Positions 7,142 through 16,600 of a stretch of 64,000 nucleotides of DNA are shown here, piece after piece (the stretch's first letter is position 1; each line of letters opens with the position of its first letter). The position numbers were made by a program, and so were the translations under genes. This DNA comes from Bradyrhizobium glycinis (lineage in GTDB: Bacteria; Pseudomonadota; Alphaproteobacteria; Rhizobiales; Xanthobacteraceae): NCBI RefSeq assembly GCF_016031655.1, contig NZ_JACCHQ010000033.1:17961-81960 (forward strand), read 5' to 3'. A model generated the notes under the pieces. The model was not told the origin of the DNA and searched no databases. It was given only the letters and a program-made list of their open reading frames with translations.

Positions 7142-7684
7142 TTGGCGAGGACATCCAGCGACATTGCGTTCAAAGCGCGCGCGGCCAACGAGGCTTTGGC
7201 GCGGCCAAAGCCGCGGCTCGATCTGTTCAAGTTCGTGCCGTTCCGTCTCAACCGACTCGCGGCGGAAGTCAGTTCCGCGCTGTCCGTCGAATATCAGGAG
7301 CGCCACGGCCTCGACATTCCGGCCTGGCGCGTCATCGCCACGCTCGGCTTCCGCAATGATGCCTGCAGCGCGCAGTACATCGCGCAGTGCACCCGCACGC
7401 ACAAATCCACCATCAGCCGCGCGGTGACGACGCTGCTTAGCGACGGCCTGATCGAGCGGGTCGAGAACGCAGCCGACCGCCGTGAATTCCGGCTGCAACT
7501 GACCAGGAAGGGCCGCGCGCTCTACGAGGAGCTGTTCCCGCAATTGCTGCGGCGGGAGGACGAGATCCTCGCCTGCCTCTCCGCGCAGGAGCGCAAGCAA
7601 TTGTCGGCCCTGCTCGGCAAGATCGAGCAGAGCCTCGATCTGATCCAGACCAGCGAAGAGGCCGACGCCAAGCAGGCGTACTAA
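7142..7684 (+). CDS. MarR family transcriptional regulator of the homogentisate operon
   Basis: About 180 residues, a winged-helix MarR protein: dimerisation helix around RLDLFKFVPFRLNRLAAEVS, HTH in QYIAQCTRTHKSTISRAV, the wing NAADRREFRLQLTRKG, then C-terminal helices. The start chosen is TTG 7142 because GGAGG lies at 7129-7133 with an 8-base spacer. The longer reading from TTG 7094 has no ribosome site and starts two bases after the operator. It is divergent from the monooxygenase-DUF2783-MBL-hmgA-fahA operon and most likely represses it, and itself, until an aromatic acid binds. Confidence 0.85.
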   Translation: MARTSSDIAFKARAANEALARPKPRLDLFKFVPFRLNRLAAEVSSALSVEYQERHGLDIPAWRVIATLGFRNDACSAQYIAQCTRTHKSTISRAVTTLLSDGLIERVENAADRREFRLQLTRKGRALYEELFPQLLRREDEILACLSAQERKQLSALLGKIEQSLDLIQTSEEADAKQAY

Positions 7685-7915
7685 ATTGGCGGCTCGAAAA
7701 TCCCTCCGCGTTGTTGGTGGGAGTCCTGCCGGAACTCGCTGCCCCCGCGACAGCAGACTGTTTGCGTGTTCCTCTGTGAACACATCATTCACAATGGAAC
7801 GGCGGCCCTTCATGGGAACGGCCTTCAGCGCTGTTCGCCGGTCAATTCTTCCCGAAACCAAACCCCGCGCCAATCGTTGGCCCCGTGCGCTGTCACTTCT
7901 CAGAGGAGGTGCCAA

Positions 7916-8146
7916 ATGAAGCGAATTATCCTCGCGCTCGCCGCGGCAGCCACATTGGCTGCGGGAGCGGTGACAACGGCGAATGCCGTGGAGTTTGGCG
8001 TCGGTCCAGGCGGCGTCTATGTGGGCCCCGACCGGGACTACGGCTACTACGATCGGGACTACCGCGGTAGCTGCCGAACCATCGTCGAACACCGAACCAA
8101 TCGCTTTGGTGAGGACGTTGTGGTTCGCCGACGCATCTGCGATTGA
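7916..8146 (+). CDS. small secreted protein, function unknown
   Basis: 76 residues from ATG 7916, preceded by a strong AGAGGAGGT ribosome site. Residues 1-23 form a Sec signal peptide ending TTANA. The mature part is short and rich in Gly, Tyr, Arg and Asp (GVYVGPDRDYGYYDRDY) with two cysteines, C53 and C75, which could form one disulfide. Small periplasmic proteins of this kind are frequent in Bradyrhizobium-type genomes and have no assigned role. It is a single-gene unit: a perfect 13-bp terminator hairpin follows 22 bases after the stop. About 230 bases upstream contain no gene. Confidence 0.75.
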   Translation: MKRIILALAAAATLAAGAVTTANAVEFGVGPGGVYVGPDRDYGYYDRDYRGSCRTIVEHRTNRFGEDVVVRRRICD

Positions 8147-8168
8147 TCGCAGTGAGTGATTAAGCTTT

Positions 8169-8198
8169 GGCCCCGACGCGCATCAGCGCGTCGGGGCC
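8169..8198 (+). terminator. intrinsic terminator hairpin after the small secreted protein
   Basis: GGCCCCGACGCGC (8169-8181) pairs perfectly with GCGCGTCGGGGCC (8186-8198) around a 4-base loop ATCA. It starts 22 bases after the stop at 8146. Only a weak T-stretch (TCATCTT) follows. Confidence 0.75.
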
Positions 8199-8263
8199 TC
8201 ATCTTAGGGGTCGCGAAGACGCTCCTTTGACCCACAGCCGAGCTTCGACGGCATGCTCATCAA

Positions 8264-8773
8264 TCAGGACGACGCCGACGTCGGGCCGGGCAAGCGTGGC
8301 AACCAGCGCGACACATTGGCGCAATAGGTGTCGTACTCCGCTCCAAATGTCCTGCGCAGCGTCGGCTCCTCATAAGCCAGCACGAAGATGTGGAAGCCGA
8401 TCCACAGTAGCGCGCCGTACACCAGAAGCCCTGTGTTTCCGAGGATCAGTCCCTGGCCAAGTACAATCGCCACCAGGGCAAGATAGATCGGATTGCGGAC
8501 ATAACGATTGGGGCCGGTGATCACCAAATGTTGCGTTGGTGCGACCGGCGCTGGCGTGCCGCCGCCTTGCAGCACAAATCGTATGAAGGTTTCGACCAGC
8601 ACCGGAATGCCGAGCAGGATCAGAACCCCGCCGAACCATCGGATAATCTGGAGATCGAAGAACGGCGCTTGCAGAAGCCATTGCGAAATCCACCACGGCA
8701 CGACACCGGCGACCGTCGTGGGGGCAATCAGAAAAAAGACCGCCGACCCCAGAGCTGCCGAGCCTCTGGTCAT
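8264..8773 (-). CDS. isoprenylcysteine carboxyl methyltransferase (ICMT) family membrane protein
   Basis: 169 residues from ATG 8773 (MTRGSAALGSAVFFL), with GGAG upstream. There are four or five hydrophobic segments, two near the N-terminus (ALGSAVFFLIAPTTVAGVVP and IIRWFGGVLILLGIPVLVETF). The cytoplasmic signature is TGPNRYVRNPIYLALVAIVLGQ followed by EEPTLRRTFGAEYDTYCANV. This GPxxYxRNPxY...EExxLxxxFGxxYxxY pattern is the SAM-binding end of the ICMT/PEMT-like methyltransferases. Bacterial members methylate lipids or small molecules; they are not expected to act on prenylated proteins. Stand-alone gene, substrate not inferable. Confidence 0.8.
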   Translation of the reverse strand: MTRGSAALGSAVFFLIAPTTVAGVVPWWISQWLLQAPFFDLQIIRWFGGVLILLGIPVLVETFIRFVLQGGGTPAPVAPTQHLVITGPNRYVRNPIYLALVAIVLGQGLILGNTGLLVYGALLWIGFHIFVLAYEEPTLRRTFGAEYDTYCANVSRWLPRLPGPTSASS

Positions 8774-8962
8774 GATGTTGCTCCGGCCTCGCAAATCTGA
8801 GCGGGCACCCGCGATAGAACCGCGGTCACGCCTCATCGTAGCAGCCGGCAGTTGGGGCGACTAGGATTGACTGGCCGGGGTCGCACCGCTCACGACCGCT
8901 CCTGGCCCGACTCGGACCTCCGGCGATGCTCGTTTGCGCGCTGCTTGCACGCCCGGATTCCG

Positions 8963-9769
8963 TCACGTCACAAATGACCGCGTTGGCGGCAGATGCAGCG
9001 CCCAGGCGTCGACCCCTTCGCTGGCGCGCGGATAGATCTCCGTCACGATCGGATCGTGGCCGGGGATGAACCTGTCGGGATGGCCGGCGAGGCGCTCGAT
9101 CGTGTCCCAGCCTTGCGCCATGTCCCCGACATTGTAGACGATCGGGAACGGGCTCTTGCGCTGCAGATTGGCGTAGTAATGCGCGGCATCGGAAGCCAGC
9201 ACCACGGGGCCGCGCGCGGTCTCGACCTTCACCACCTGCAAGCCGTCGGAATGGCCGCCGACGCGGTGCACGGTCACGCCGGGAGCGACCTCGCCGTCGC
9301 CCGAATAGAAGGTGACGCGCTCGCCATAGACGTGGCGCACCATCTGCGTCACATGCTCGACCGAGAACGGATGGCGCAGCAGACCGTTGCACATGCAGCG
9401 CCCGGTCGCGTAGGCCATCTCGCGCTCCTGCAGATGGAAGCGCGCATTGGGAAAGCGGTCGAGATTGCCGGCGTGGTCGTAGTGCAGATGCGTCACGATG
9501 ACGTCACGAATGGCTGCCGCCGCGACGCCGAAACGCTCCAGCGCATCAACCGGATTGAGCGTGAGCTTGCGCGCCCGCGCGCTCGCCTCCTCGGCGTTGA
9601 AGCCGGTATCGACCAGAATGTCGCGGCCGTGCCCCCGAATCAGCCAGACGAAATAATCGAGGTCCTGCGCCGCGCTGTCATGCGGGTCGGGCACCAGGAA
9701 GTTCATGTGGGGGGTGCGCGGCGACATCGTCGCATAGCGCAGAGCATAGATCTCGTAGACGTTTCCCAT
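8963..9769 (-). CDS. N-acyl homoserine lactonase family MBL-fold hydrolase
   Basis: 268 residues from ATG 9769 (MGNVYEIYALRYA). All zinc ligands of the MBL fold are visible: HLHYDH (H94, H96, D98, H99), H174 in GGHSDG, D195 in VLASDAAHYY and the histidine of FIPGHDP near residue 240. The arrangement and length match the AttM/AiiA-type N-acyl homoserine lactonases, which hydrolyse quorum-sensing lactones, though many relatives act on other lactones. A substrate cannot be assigned. Unlike the MBL protein at 4191-5147, the metal site here is intact. It is transcribed alone; about 190 bases separate its end from the ICMT-family start. Confidence 0.85.
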   Translation of the reverse strand: MGNVYEIYALRYATMSPRTPHMNFLVPDPHDSAAQDLDYFVWLIRGHGRDILVDTGFNAEEASARARKLTLNPVDALERFGVAAAAIRDVIVTHLHYDHAGNLDRFPNARFHLQEREMAYATGRCMCNGLLRHPFSVEHVTQMVRHVYGERVTFYSGDGEVAPGVTVHRVGGHSDGLQVVKVETARGPVVLASDAAHYYANLQRKSPFPIVYNVGDMAQGWDTIERLAGHPDRFIPGHDPIVTEIYPRASEGVDAWALHLPPTRSFVT

Positions 9770-10132
9770 GAGTCTTGCTTTTTTTTCGAGTTGGATCTTG
9801 CCGGACGATCGCGCACACCAAGCCACCACCGGCAGGAAAGGTCAAACGCGGGGCATTGCGGCGGAGGCGGGCGGCAATGTGAGATCGATCACGTCTTCAT
9901 CGCCATGGCTGCGCTAAGGTCCGCCGATAGCATCGAGGTACCGAGGACCGTCATGACAACCCCATCCATTCCTCTCGCGGCATGCCCATCCGCTGCGGTC
10001 CATCATCGGGATAAGGTCGAATCTCCAAGCGGTTGACGCCCTCCGTCCCCGGTTTGATAATGAGGTAAGCGTAAGTTAAGGTCGCCGCGGCGCAAGCTGG
10101 AACGGCGCCTTTTTGGCTGGACCGCGCTGATT
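9770..10132. other. 363-bp gap between divergent genes, no gene seen
   Basis: This gap separates the leftward AHL-lactonase-like gene from the rightward caspase-fold gene and should hold both promoters. I see no convincing protein frame, RNA gene or long inverted repeat. The last 80 bases are less GC-rich (around TTTGATAATGAGGTAAGCG) and are the likeliest promoter region for the caspase-fold gene, but no clear -35/-10 pair can be fixed. Confidence 0.6.
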
Positions 10133-11698
10133 ATGAGAATTCGCTTCTTTTTTCTTCTGCCCTTGCTGATCTCGCTCGTACCGACTGCCCCCTCGCTTGC
10201 GGCTGGCGACCGTTTTGCGCTGGTCATCGGCAACGCCAAATATCCGGATGCGGATGCCCCGCTGAAGGAACCGATCAACGATGCCCGCGCCGTCGCCGAC
10301 GAGCTCAAGCGCGACGGCTTTTCGGTCGAACTCGGCGAGAACCTGACCGGCGACGCCATGCGCCGGGCCTTCGACAAGCTTTACGGCAAGATCAAGCCGG
10401 GCTCGGTCGCGCTGGTGTTCTTCTCCGGTTTCGGCATCCAGTCTGCGCGCCAGAGTTACCTGCTGCCGGTGGATGCGCAGATCTGGACCGAGTCCGACGT
10501 GCGCCGCGATGGCTTCAGCCTCGAGACGGTCCTCGGCGAGCTCAACACCCGCGGCGCCGGCGTCAAGATCGCGCTGATCGACGCATCCAGGCGCAACCCG
10601 TTCGAGCGCCGGTTCCGCAGCTTCTCGGCGGGCCTGACCCCGGTGATCGCACCGAACGGCACGCTGGTGATGTACTCGGCGGCGCTGGCCTCGGTGGTCT
10701 CGGACGCCGGCGGCGACCGCAGCCTGTTCGTCCAGGAGCTGCTGAAGGAAATCCGCGTCCCCGACCTGATGGCCGAGGAGACGCTGAACCGCACCAAGAT
10801 GGGCGTCACCCGCGCCTCGCGCGGCGAGCAGGTGCCGTGGATCTCCTCGTCATTGGCCGAAGATTTCTCGTTCATTCCTGGCGCCGGCGGATCGCGTCCG
10901 GCAACGCCGCCCGCGCCTCCCGCCGTCGTCGCCAACAACCCGCCGCCCGCCCCTCCCGCGCCGCCGACACCACCGCCGCCGCCGAAGCCGGCCGACAGCG
11001 TGGCTGCGGCTCCCGCTCCTGCGCCTCCGGCACCTGCGGCGCCAGTTGCGGTGCCGGCACCGGCACCCGCGCCTGCTCCCACGCCGCGGCCGCAGATCGA
11101 GGCCGCCCTGCCCCCGCCGCCACCGCCGGCACCGCCTGTGAAGCCGGTTGATCTCGCCCCCGCGCCGAGCACGGAAGGCGGGCCGAGCGCTGCCGTCCTG
11201 GCCGACGATCCCACCATCAAGAGCCTGACCGCCAAGATCGCCGCCAATCCTGACGACGTGAACGCGCTGTACCGCCGCGGCCAGGTCTATGCCAGCAAGG
11301 GCGCCTACACCCTCGCCATCAAGGATTTCGACGACACCCTCCGGATCAATGCGAAGGATGTCGAGGCCCTCAACAACCGCTGCTGGACCCGCACCGTGGT
11401 CGGCGACCTCCAGGGCGCGTTGAAGGATTGCAACGAGGCGCTGCGGCTGCGGCCGAACTTCGTCGATGCACTGGACAGCCGCGGGCTCGTCAATCTCAAG
11501 TCGGGTGCGGTGAAGAATGCGATCGCCGATTTCGACGCGGCCCTGAAGATCAACCCGCGCCTCACCTCCTCGCTTTACGGACGGGGCCTTGCCAAGCAAC
11601 GCAACGGCTCGGCCCAGGAGGGGGCGCTGGACATCGCCAATGCCAAGGCGATGGATCCGAACATCGTTCAGGAATTCGCAAGCTACGGAGTACGCTAG
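10133..11698 (+). CDS. caspase-fold (C14) protein lacking the catalytic dyad, with proline-rich linker and TPR repeats
   Basis: 521 residues. Signal peptide at 1-24 (FFFLLPLLISL...SLAA), then a caspase-like domain at 25-245: RFALVIGNAKYPDADAPLKE, VALVFFSGFGIQ, SYLLPVDAQ and IALIDASRRNPF. Catalytic members have a His in the (S/A)GHG motif and a Cys in DACRxNPF; here these are F100 (SGFG) and S152 (DASR), so no peptidase activity is expected. Residues 251-355 are a Pro/Ala-rich linker. Residues 365-515 hold about four TPR-type repeats (NALYRRGQVYASKGAYTLAI and following). It is likely a periplasmic scaffold. An OmpA-family gene and an RND pair follow on the same strand. A paralogous domain is encoded at 40539-41387. 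Confidence 0.88.
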   Translation: MRIRFFFLLPLLISLVPTAPSLAAGDRFALVIGNAKYPDADAPLKEPINDARAVADELKRDGFSVELGENLTGDAMRRAFDKLYGKIKPGSVALVFFSGFGIQSARQSYLLPVDAQIWTESDVRRDGFSLETVLGELNTRGAGVKIALIDASRRNPFERRFRSFSAGLTPVIAPNGTLVMYSAALASVVSDAGGDRSLFVQELLKEIRVPDLMAEETLNRTKMGVTRASRGEQVPWISSSLAEDFSFIPGAGGSRPATPPAPPAVVANNPPPAPPAPPTPPPPPKPADSVAAAPAPAPPAPAAPVAVPAPAPAPAPTPRPQIEAALPPPPPPAPPVKPVDLAPAPSTEGGPSAAVLADDPTIKSLTAKIAANPDDVNALYRRGQVYASKGAYTLAIKDFDDTLRINAKDVEALNNRCWTRTVVGDLQGALKDCNEALRLRPNFVDALDSRGLVNLKSGAVKNAIADFDAALKINPRLTSSLYGRGLAKQRNGSAQEGALDIANAKAMDPNIVQEFASYGVR

Positions 11699-11843
11699 TA
11701 TTTTTTTGAGTTGAGCCGGTCCAAGGCTCGAACCTTGAACAGCCCTGGGAAGACCAATGGGCGGATGCCGCAACAGGCCTTTTCGGGGGCGTGTTGCTTG
11801 AATTTTATGAGCACGCGAGCTGGCTGCGCAGGAGGGACTGGCT

Positions 11844-12515
11844 ATGAGATCGGCTGCAAATTGGCTTACCGCGTTTCTGTCCATCATCACCGTCGGCGCC
11901 GCGCTGTCGCTGCCGACCTCAGCCGCCTATGCGGGCGATGACGGCAACAGCAAGAACGTCACCGAGGACGAGATCGTCCGCGCGCTGGCGCCGGCGCCGA
12001 AGAAGCCCCTGACCCGCGGCCTCTCGATCGGTCCGCAGACCGAATCCGCACCGAACGCCGCGGAGACCAAGCTGCTGCAATCCGTGCGCGGCCGCTCGAC
12101 GCGGTCGCTGTCATCCACCGAGCGCGAGGAAATCGCCTCCGCCGCCAAGGACAAGCCGAACATCGATCTCGAGATCACGTTCGACTACAACTCCGCCAAT
12201 ATCAGCGCCAAGTCGCTGCCCTCGGTGCAGGCGCTCGGCCGCGCCTTGACCAGCCCGGATCTGAAGGGCTCGACCTTCGTGGTCGCCGGCCACACCGACG
12301 CCGCCGGCGGCGAAGCCTACAATCAGGACCTCTCGGAGCGTCGCGCGGATTCGATCAAGCGCTACCTGGTCGAGAAGTACAGCATCTCCGCGACCGATCT
12401 CGTCACCGTCGGCTACGGCAAGAGCAAGCTTAAGGACCCGAGCCAGCCGCTGGCGGAGGTCAACCGCCGCGTGCAGGTCGTCAACATGGAAAACAAGACC
12501 ACCGCATCGAAGTGA
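11844..12515 (+). CDS. OmpA-family protein (peptidoglycan-binding C-terminal domain)
   Basis: 223 residues from ATG 11844, with AGGAGGG upstream. Residues 1-30 are a signal peptide (ending SAAYA). After a low-complexity segment of about 75 residues, the OmpA/MotB-like domain spans residues 105-218: LEITFDYNSANIS, VVAGHTDAAGGEAYNQDLSE, RRADSIKRYLVEKY and VGYGKSKL...NRRVQV. The NQxLSExRAxxV pattern is the peptidoglycan-contacting core. It has no N-terminal beta-barrel and no lipobox cysteine, so it is probably a soluble periplasmic protein. It follows the caspase-fold gene by 145 bases and may share its role. A terminator hairpin follows at 12577-12600. Confidence 0.85.
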   Translation: MRSAANWLTAFLSIITVGAALSLPTSAAYAGDDGNSKNVTEDEIVRALAPAPKKPLTRGLSIGPQTESAPNAAETKLLQSVRGRSTRSLSSTEREEIASAAKDKPNIDLEITFDYNSANISAKSLPSVQALGRALTSPDLKGSTFVVAGHTDAAGGEAYNQDLSERRADSIKRYLVEKYSISATDLVTVGYGKSKLKDPSQPLAEVNRRVQVVNMENKTTASK

Positions 12516-12576
12516 GCACGACGTATCCTTTGCCAGTGACAAGTCGTGATGTCGTGTAAGGTCTCGTTTCCAAAGC

Positions 12577-12600
12577 GCGTCCCGCAGCCTTGCGGGACGC
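12577..12600 (+). terminator. terminator hairpin after the OmpA-family gene
   Basis: GCGTCCCGCA (12577-12586) and TGCGGGACGC (12591-12600) form a perfect 10-bp stem with loop GCCT. It lies 61 bases after the stop at 12515 and separates the OmpA-family gene from the RND operon. The T-tract after it is weak (CGCTTCATTTC). Confidence 0.65.
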
Positions 12601-12673
12601 CGCTTCATTTCAGAACAACGCTCCGTTTGGGCCTCGCGCGGATGGCCGTGAGCCAGGTCAGGATGATCCGGCG

Positions 12674-13603
12674 ATGAATTTGACTGACTATCTCAAACCG
12701 GCCGGAACCGTGGTGTTCGTCGTCGCGCTCGGCGTCGGCTATTATCTGTTCGAGCATCGCAAGCGTCCCGAGCCGAAGGAGACGCAAAGCGAGGCGCTCG
12801 TCATCGTGACGAAGTCGACCAATGCCTGCTTCTCCGATCTGGTGCGGGTGACCGGGTTCTTCGTGCCGCGCCGCGAGGCGGTGGTGGTTGCCGACCAGGA
12901 AGGCTCCAGGGTCACCGACCTCCTGGTCACCGAGGGCACAATCGTCGCCGACAATCAGGAACTGGCGCGCCTCACTGCGCCGCCGCAGATTCCGGGCCAG
13001 CCGCAGCGGCCCGGCCCGCAAGGCCCGATCTCGCTGAAGGCCCCCGCGCCGGGCCTCGTCACCGAAGTCCGCACCATCGTCGGCGCGCCGGCCTCGCCGC
13101 AGGCCGGTCCGATGTTCCGCATCGCCGTCAACAACGAGATCGAGCTCGACGCCCAGGTCCCGGCGGTGCACATGTCCAAGCTCACCTCCGGGGCGACCGT
13201 GCGGATCAGTCGCGACGACGCACCCGATCTGATCGGGCGGGTCCGGCTGGTTGCGCCCGAGATCGACCGTGCCACGCAGCTCGGCCGCGTCCGCATCAGC
13301 GTCGCCAACAATCCCTCGCTCAAGGTCGGCGTGTTCGCTCGCGCCTCGATCGACGCCAAGCGAAGCTGCGGCGTCTCGATCCCGAAGACCGCGATCGATC
13401 ACCTCATGGTGCAGGTCGTCAAAGGCAATGTGGTCGAGACACGCAAGGTGCGGGTCGGATTGTCGTCCGACAGCGCGACGGAAATCCTGGAAGGGCTCGA
13501 GGTCGGCGAGATCGTCGTCGCCGACGCCGGCTCTTCGCTCCATGACGGCGACCAGATCAAGACCATGTTCGCCGATGAACTCGATCGCACGCGGGTACGC
13601 TGA
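12674..13603 (+). CDS. RND efflux periplasmic adaptor (HlyD/MFP family)
   Basis: 309 residues from ATG 12674. One N-terminal membrane anchor (residues 10-25, GTVVFVVALGVGYYLF) is followed by the barrel-sandwich part (VVVADQEGSRVTDLLVTEGT), a short hairpin, a beta-barrel (GATVRISRDD) and a membrane-proximal domain (VRVGLSSDSATEILEGL). It is shorter than E. coli AcrA and has almost no coiled-coil hairpin. Two cysteines, in NACFSDLV and RSCGVSIP, are also conserved in the second adaptor at 39427-40332. The stop overlaps the start of the RND permease by one base (TGATG), so the two are translationally coupled. It links the inner-membrane pump to an outer-membrane channel not encoded here. Confidence 0.88.
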   Translation: MNLTDYLKPAGTVVFVVALGVGYYLFEHRKRPEPKETQSEALVIVTKSTNACFSDLVRVTGFFVPRREAVVVADQEGSRVTDLLVTEGTIVADNQELARLTAPPQIPGQPQRPGPQGPISLKAPAPGLVTEVRTIVGAPASPQAGPMFRIAVNNEIELDAQVPAVHMSKLTSGATVRISRDDAPDLIGRVRLVAPEIDRATQLGRVRISVANNPSLKVGVFARASIDAKRSCGVSIPKTAIDHLMVQVVKGNVVETRKVRVGLSSDSATEILEGLEVGEIVVADAGSSLHDGDQIKTMFADELDRTRVR

Positions 13604-16600
13604 TGGCTCTCAATATCTCGGCATGGTCGATCCGTCATCCGCTGCCGTCGGTCGTCTTCTCGATCATCCTGCTGGTGCTGGGCTGGGTGTCCTTCACCAA
13701 GCTCGCGATCACACGGCTGCCCTCGGCCGACATCCCCGTGATCTCGGTGGCGGTGTCGCAGTTCGGCGCAGCGCCGGCCGAGCTCGAATCCCAGGTCACC
13801 AAGACGGTTGAAGACGCGGTCTCCGGTGTCGAGGGCGTGCGCCACATCACCTCGTCGATCACCGACGGCCTGTCGGTCACCACGATCCAGTTCGCGCTCG
13901 AGACCAACACCGATCGCGCGCTCAACGACGTCAAGGACGCGGTGACGCGCGTGCGCTCCAACCTGCCGCAGAACGTCACCGAGCCGCTGATCCAACGCGT
14001 CGACGTTATCGGCCTGCCGATCGTGACCTATGCTGCGATCTCGCCCGGCAAGACGCCGGAGCAGCTCTCCTATTTCGTGGACGACGTGGTCAAGCGCGCG
14101 CTGCAGGGCGTGCGCGGCGTCGCCCAGGTCGAGCGCATCGGCGGCGTCGAGCGCGAAATCCTGGTCTCGCTGGATCCCGATCGCCTGCAGGCGATGGGCC
14201 TGACCGCCGTCAATGTCAGCCAGAGCCTGCGCGGCACCAATGTCGACGTCGCCGGCGGCCGCGCCGAGATTGGCAAGAACGACCAGGCGATCCGCACGCT
14301 CGCTGGCGCCAAGACGCTTGGCGATCTCGCTGGCACGATGATCCCGCTGTTCGGCGGCGGCGAGGTCCGGCTCGACGATCTCGGCACCGTCACCGACACC
14401 ATCGCCGACCGCCGCACCTTCGCCCGCTTCAACGGCGAGCCGGTGGTCGCGCTCGGCATCAAGCGCTCCAAGGGAGCCAGCGACGTGAAGGTGGCCGAGG
14501 CCGTGCAGAAGCGCATCGATGCGCTGAAAGCCGCCTATCCCGACGTCGACCTGAAGCTGATCGACACCTCGGTGGAATACACCAAGGGCAATTACCACGC
14601 GGCGATCTCCACCCTGTTCGAAGGCGCGATCCTCGCCGTCGTCATCGTGCTCTTGTTCCTGCGCGACCTGCGCGCCACCATCATCGCCGCGATCTCGCTA
14701 CCGCTGTCGATCTTCCCAGCATTCTGGGCGATGGACCTGCTCGGCTTCTCGCTGAACCTCGTCAGCTTCCTCGCCATCACGCTCTCGACGGGCATTCTCG
14801 TCGACGACGCCATCGTCGAGATCGAGAACATCGTCCGGCACATGAATATGGGCAAGTCGCCCTACCGGGCCGCGCTCGAAGCCGCCGACGAGATCGGCCT
14901 CGCCGTCATCGCGATCTCGCTGACCATCATCGCCATCTTCGCGCCCGCGAGCTTCATGTCGGGCATCGCCGGACAATTCTTCAAGCAGTTCGGCATCACC
15001 GTCTCGGTGCAGGTGTTCTTCTCGCTGCTCGCCGCGCGCTTCGTCACGCCGGTGCTGGCCGCCTATTTCCTCAAGCACAGTACGCACGAGGAGCCGCCGC
15101 CCGGCCGCATCCTGCGGTCCTATCATCGCATCGTGGCCTGGTCGGTGAGGCACTATTTCATCACGGTGCTGATCGGCCTCGGCATCTTCGCCGCCTCGAT
15201 CTGGAGCATCACGCTGCTGCCGCAGGGCTTCCTGCCGGCCCAGGACAGCGCGCGCTCGCTACTTGCGCTCGAGCTGCCGCCGGGCACCCAGCTCGCCTAC
15301 ACCGAAAAGGTCACCGAGGACATCGTCGCGCGCCTGCGCAAGCGGCCCGAGGTCAAGAGCATCTTCGTTGACGGCGGCCGCGTCCCGCCGGGCACTCAGG
15401 AGGTGCGGCGCGCCGCCCTGATCATCAATTACACGCCCAAGGACAGCCGCGACATCACCCAGCGCGAGCTCGAATTCTCCATCAGCCAGGAGCTGGAGAA
15501 CGTTCCCGATATCCGCTTCTGGTTCCTGGATGAGAACGGCCTGCGCGCGATCTCGCTGGTGGTGACCGGCGTCGATCCCAACATCGTCAACAACGTCGCG
15601 AGCGAGCTTGCGACGCAGATGAAGCGCATTCCCACCATCGCCAACGTCATCTCCGAAACTGCCCTGGAGCGCCCCGAACTGCGCATCGAGCCGCGTGCCG
15701 ATCTCGCCGCACGGCTCGGCGTCTCCACCGAAAGCCTGTCGCAGACCATCCGTGTCGCCACCATCGGCGACGTCGGACCGGCGCTCGCCAAGTTCGACGT
15801 CGGCGACCGCCTGGTGCCGATCCGCGTGCAACTTGAGGACGCCGCCCGCGGCAATCTGAAGACGCTGGAGCAGCTCCGCGTGCCGCTCGGCGAGCGCGGC
15901 GAGAAGGGCGGCGTGCCGCTTTCGGTCATCGCCGACGTCAAGCTCGACCAGGGCCCGACCAGCATCGGCCGCTACGATCGTGAACGGCAGGCGACCGTTG
16001 CCGCCGACCTCGTCGGCTCCGCCGCGCTCGGCGATGCCACCAAGAAGATCTACGACCTGCCTGTCATGAAGACCCTGCCGAAGGGCGTGAAGGTCTCGCC
16101 CTCGGGCGATGCCGAAAGCCTGAACGAATTGTCCGAGGGCTTCGCGACCGCCATCACGGCGGGGCTGATGATGGTGTATGCGGTGCTAGTGCTGCTGTTC
16201 GGCACCTTCCTGCAGCCGATCACCATCCTGTTCTCGCTGCCGCTCTCGATCGGCGGCGCGATCGCGGCCTTGCTCGTCACCGGCAAGCAGCTCACCACGC
16301 CGGTGTGGATCGGCATCCTGATGCTGATGGGCATCGTCACCAAGAACGCGATCATGCTGGTGGAGTTCGCCATCGAAGCCATTCACGCCGGCAAGCCGCG
16401 CGAGGAGGCCATGATCGATGCCGGCATGAAGCGCGCCCGCCCGATCGTGATGACCACGATCGCGATGGCCGCGGGCATGATGCCGAGCGCGCTCGCCGTC
16501 GGCGCCGGCGGCGAGTTCCGCTCGCCGATGGCGCTCGCGGTGATCGGCGGCCTGATCTTCTCGACCATCCTGTCACTGGTGTTCGTGCCCGCGATGTTCA

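Noticed and set aside
8169..8198. GC-rich hairpin as a small RNA gene
   Set aside because: It directly follows a gene end and has the form of a terminator; no promoter or independent transcript signal is visible.
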